From NCBI GenBank assembly GCA_002314875.1, contig DCHS01000033.1, positions 1-14,869 on the forward strand: a DNA stretch of 14,869 bases, given 5' to 3'. Of the stretch, positions 12,650 to 14,869 are shown one piece after another. This DNA comes from Prevotellaceae bacterium UBA1746 (GTDB lineage: Bacteria > Bacteroidota > Bacteroidia > Bacteroidales > Bacteroidaceae). The notes under the pieces were generated by a model. The model ran no database searches. It saw only the letters and a list, made by a program, of their open reading frames with translations, and was not told the origin of the DNA. Numbering within the stretch: the first letter of the stretch is position 1; each line of letters starts with the position of its first letter. The translations under genes and the position numbers were made by a program.

Positions 12650-14869
12650 TTATTTGCCTTCTTCAGAGAAATCGTTGGGAAGCATGGTAACGATGACACG
12701 GTTGAACTGCTTGAGGAGAACATTGTTCACCCAGTTCTGGATGTCCTGAGAGGAAAGATTCTTGATGGCATCTTCATAACCAGTCTGCTCGTCCTTGCTC
12801 CAGTTATTCTTTGCAAGGAGGAGACCCTGCCAGTAGTTGTTACTACGCTGGTTGTCAGCATACTCCTTGAGTTCGAATTCCTTGAACTTGTTGAGTTCCT
12901 CGTCGGTAACACCGTCCTTGGCAATTTCTTCGATGCCCTGCTGCATAAGAGCGAGAGCATCGTCCATCTTAGCGGGCTGAACGGGGCAGTATACCTGGAG
13001 GATGTATTTATCATGGAGACCATATTCCGTCTGACCAGCAGCACCTACGCTGTAAGCCATAGAACCTTCTTCACGGATGCTCTTGAGATAACGTTCAGAG
13101 AGAACAGTACCGAGTGCACTAACGGTGATATCGTCCTTCATGGTGTAGGGGTTTTCACCCGTCCAGAGAACCATGATCATAGCCTGAGGAGTTTCCATGT
13201 CGCGGCTGAAGCGGTTTTCAACCTTACCAGAAACGGGATGGATATTGAGGTCAGTGTAGTCTTCACGCTTCTTCAGGCCCTTGAGAGGAGCAATGTACTG
13301 CTCAACATAGGTACGGAGAGAATCAACATCGAAAGCACCGGTGAAATAGAAGTCGAAGTCACCTGCGCTCTGGAAACGTTCGCGGCAGATCTGGCGGATA
13401 GCCTGATAGTCTACCTTGTCGAGGTCAGCGAGATGGATGCCGGCACGACGGGGATTGTGACCATAAACAGTCTGCATGAGAGAATCAGAGAACGCAGTCA
13501 TGGGGTTCTTTTCAGCATTAGCAAGCTGAGAACGCATCATGGCCATGAAGTTGTCATAACCAGCCTGGTCGTTAGAAGGCTCCTGGAAACGGAGGTAAGT
13601 CATCTCGAAGAGGGTGCGGAGATCCTTGGGAGTAGAGTTACCGCTGATAACATCAGTGTTTTCGCCGAGGTTTACATTGCAGCTTACCTGCTTACCAGCG
13701 AGTTTCTTGGTGAGTTCAGTGCCAGTGAAGTTGCCGATACCGGTCTGGCCCATAACAGAAGAGAAGAGACTTGCATTGACGTAGTTGTCAGTAGCGATCT
13801 TATTGTTACCACCCTTAGAGCGGGCAGTCATGATAACCTGAGAATCGTTGAAGTCAGTCTTCTTGAAGTAAACGTTAGCACCGTTCTTCAAGGTCCACTT
13901 GGTATAACCGAAGTCAGCAGCCTCTTCCTTCTTCACCTTAACAGGCTTGGGAAGTTTAGCGATGAGAGGATCATTGTTTACTTCGTCAACATAAGCTTCA
14001 GTCTGAGCGTTGAAACCAAGTATAACAGCAGCCTGAAGTTCTTCGCGAGTGGGGAGGCTGACGCCTTCCTTATCGGGATAGAGACCGAGGCAAACGAAGT
14101 TAGTGTCAACCTGAGCAGCCATTTCTGCGAAGGTCATGTTGAACATCTCAGCGGGGAGCTGAGCACTTACAGCCTGGAGAATCTGGTATTCAGTTTCGAT
14201 GTCAGGAATTGCATCGCCTTCAAGGAAGTGACGAACATACTGGGGGCAGTAGAAAGAGTTCTTCTGCTTGGTACGGTTGTCATAGATCTTTTCAACCTGA
14301 GAGAGATATTCGTCCTTTGCACGCTGGATTTCAGTACCAGTGAAACCGTGATCCCTAGCGCGAGCAACTTCAGTGTAAACAGCCTGCATAGCAGCTGCGC
14401 TCTGGCCTTCCTTGGGAACGATATCGATTTCGAGAGCATCGCAAGTCTTAGAGATGAGATACTTTCCGTAATCAGCGCTTGCACCAATGAAGGGGCAGTC
14501 AGGATTCTGAGAAAGTTCTTCAAGACGCTGGTTCAAACAAGTGCCGAGAACGTCAGTGAGGTAGTCCTGACGGAGGTAAGCCATGGTACCACGCATTTCG
14601 GCAGGCATAGGCTCAGACTTGAGGAAAGAGAGAATAATGGGCTGGTTCTGCTCCTTATCCTTGTCAACAATGAAAATAGGCTCGTTGTTGTTGGGAACGG
14701 GATAAGTTTCGTAAGCAGCTTCGTTCTCAGGATTCTTGATGTCAGAGAAGTACTCCTTGATCTTACCTTCAACGTAGTCAACGTCAACGTCACCGACTAC
14801 AACGATACCCTGAAGACTGGGATGATACCACTTGTGGTAGTAGTCACGAAGGAAGTCAGGAGTGAAGTT
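12650..14869 (-). CDS. M16 (insulinase-family) zinc peptidase, N-terminal part missing
   Basis: The frame stays open to the window edge, leaving 739 C-terminal residues of a protein expected to be about 900-950 long. The visible part starts in the end of the first M16 module (RDYYHKWYHPSLQGIVVVGDVD at visible residues 8-29, a family hallmark just after the catalytic domain). It continues through the second domain (about 80-300) and a second, inactive M16 copy beginning near KWTLKNGANVYFKKTDF (about 325), which lacks an HxxEH site as is normal. The last domain has the IREEGSMAYSVGA segment typical of M16 C-terminal domains. The catalytic HxxEH motif and any signal peptide lie beyond base 14869, so activity and location cannot be confirmed here. 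Bacteroidota members are usually periplasmic or outer-membrane associated. An internal Met at base 14608 is not the start. Confidence 0.92.
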   Translation of the reverse strand, partial: NFTPDFLRDYYHKWYHPSLQGIVVVGDVDVDYVEGKIKEYFSDIKNPENEAAYETYPVPNNNEPIFIVDKDKEQNQPIILSFLKSEPMPAEMRGTMAYLRQDYLTDVLGTCLNQRLEELSQNPDCPFIGASADYGKYLISKTCDALEIDIVPKEGQSAAAMQAVYTEVARARDHGFTGTEIQRAKDEYLSQVEKIYDNRTKQKNSFYCPQYVRHFLEGDAIPDIETEYQILQAVSAQLPAEMFNMTFAEMAAQVDTNFVCLGLYPDKEGVSLPTREELQAAVILGFNAQTEAYVDEVNNDPLIAKLPKPVKVKKEEAADFGYTKWTLKNGANVYFKKTDFNDSQVIMTARSKGGNNKIATDNYVNASLFSSVMGQTGIGNFTGTELTKKLAGKQVSCNVNLGENTDVISGNSTPKDLRTLFEMTYLRFQEPSNDQAGYDNFMAMMRSQLANAEKNPMTAFSDSLMQTVYGHNPRRAGIHLADLDKVDYQAIRQICRERFQSAGDFDFYFTGAFDVDSLRTYVEQYIAPLKGLKKREDYTDLNIHPVSGKVENRFSRDMETPQAMIMVLWTGENPYTMKDDITVSALGTVLSERYLKSIREEGSMAYSVGAAGQTEYGLHDKYILQVYCPVQPAKMDDALALMQQGIEEIAKDGVTDEELNKFKEFELKEYADNQRSNNYWQGLLLAKNNWSKDEQTGYEDAIKNLSSQDIQNWVNNVLLKQFNRVIVTMLPNDFSEEGK

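Overview
This window looks like chromosomal DNA from a Bacteroidales bacterium, most likely Prevotella-like. Four things point there: two candidate promoters carry the Bacteroidota -7 box (TAnnTTTG); most genes lack a Shine-Dalgarno sequence; two secreted proteins end in a DLQGRR-type C-terminal tail; and ParE has the EGNSA form of the TOPRIM motif. A dockerin gene would suit a gut or rumen member. Species cannot be fixed from sequence alone.

Layout: (1) 1-3897, plus strand: the 3' part of a very large, highly charged, mostly helical secreted-type protein, open at the window edge. It ends in beta-rich domains and a sorting-type tail and is followed by a strong terminator. (2) 3898-4216: a convergent intergenic region with two terminators facing each other around an 11-12 copy 9-bp minisatellite. 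(3) 4217-9779, minus strand: a probable housekeeping operon read GNAT-like acyltransferase, parE (topoisomerase IV B), coaD (coenzyme A synthesis), AspT/YidE-type transporter, with a candidate promoter at 9840-9847. (4) 9780-10199: non-coding, with a 142-bp imperfect palindrome resembling a dispersed intergenic repeat, then a strong terminator for the next operon. (5) 10200-12227, minus strand: a compact operon read dockerin protein, cohesin-like protein with DLQGRR tail, then a 51-residue peptide gene with an unusually strong ribosome binding site. (6) 12228-12649: AT-rich leader and promoter of that operon, then a GC-rich hairpin behind the next gene. (7) 12650-14869, minus strand: the 3' part of a large M16 (insulinase-family) peptidase.

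The housekeeping operon mixes chromosome segregation, cofactor synthesis and transport without an obvious common pathway. The least ordinary part is the 10200-12227 operon: two exported proteins with cohesin-like folds, one with a complete two-repeat dockerin and one with a secretion/anchoring tail, plus a small MKKxYIxPE peptide. It could be a small cell-surface assembly module, but that is inference. The large coiled protein at 1-3897 is the other candidate for uncharacterised surface biology.
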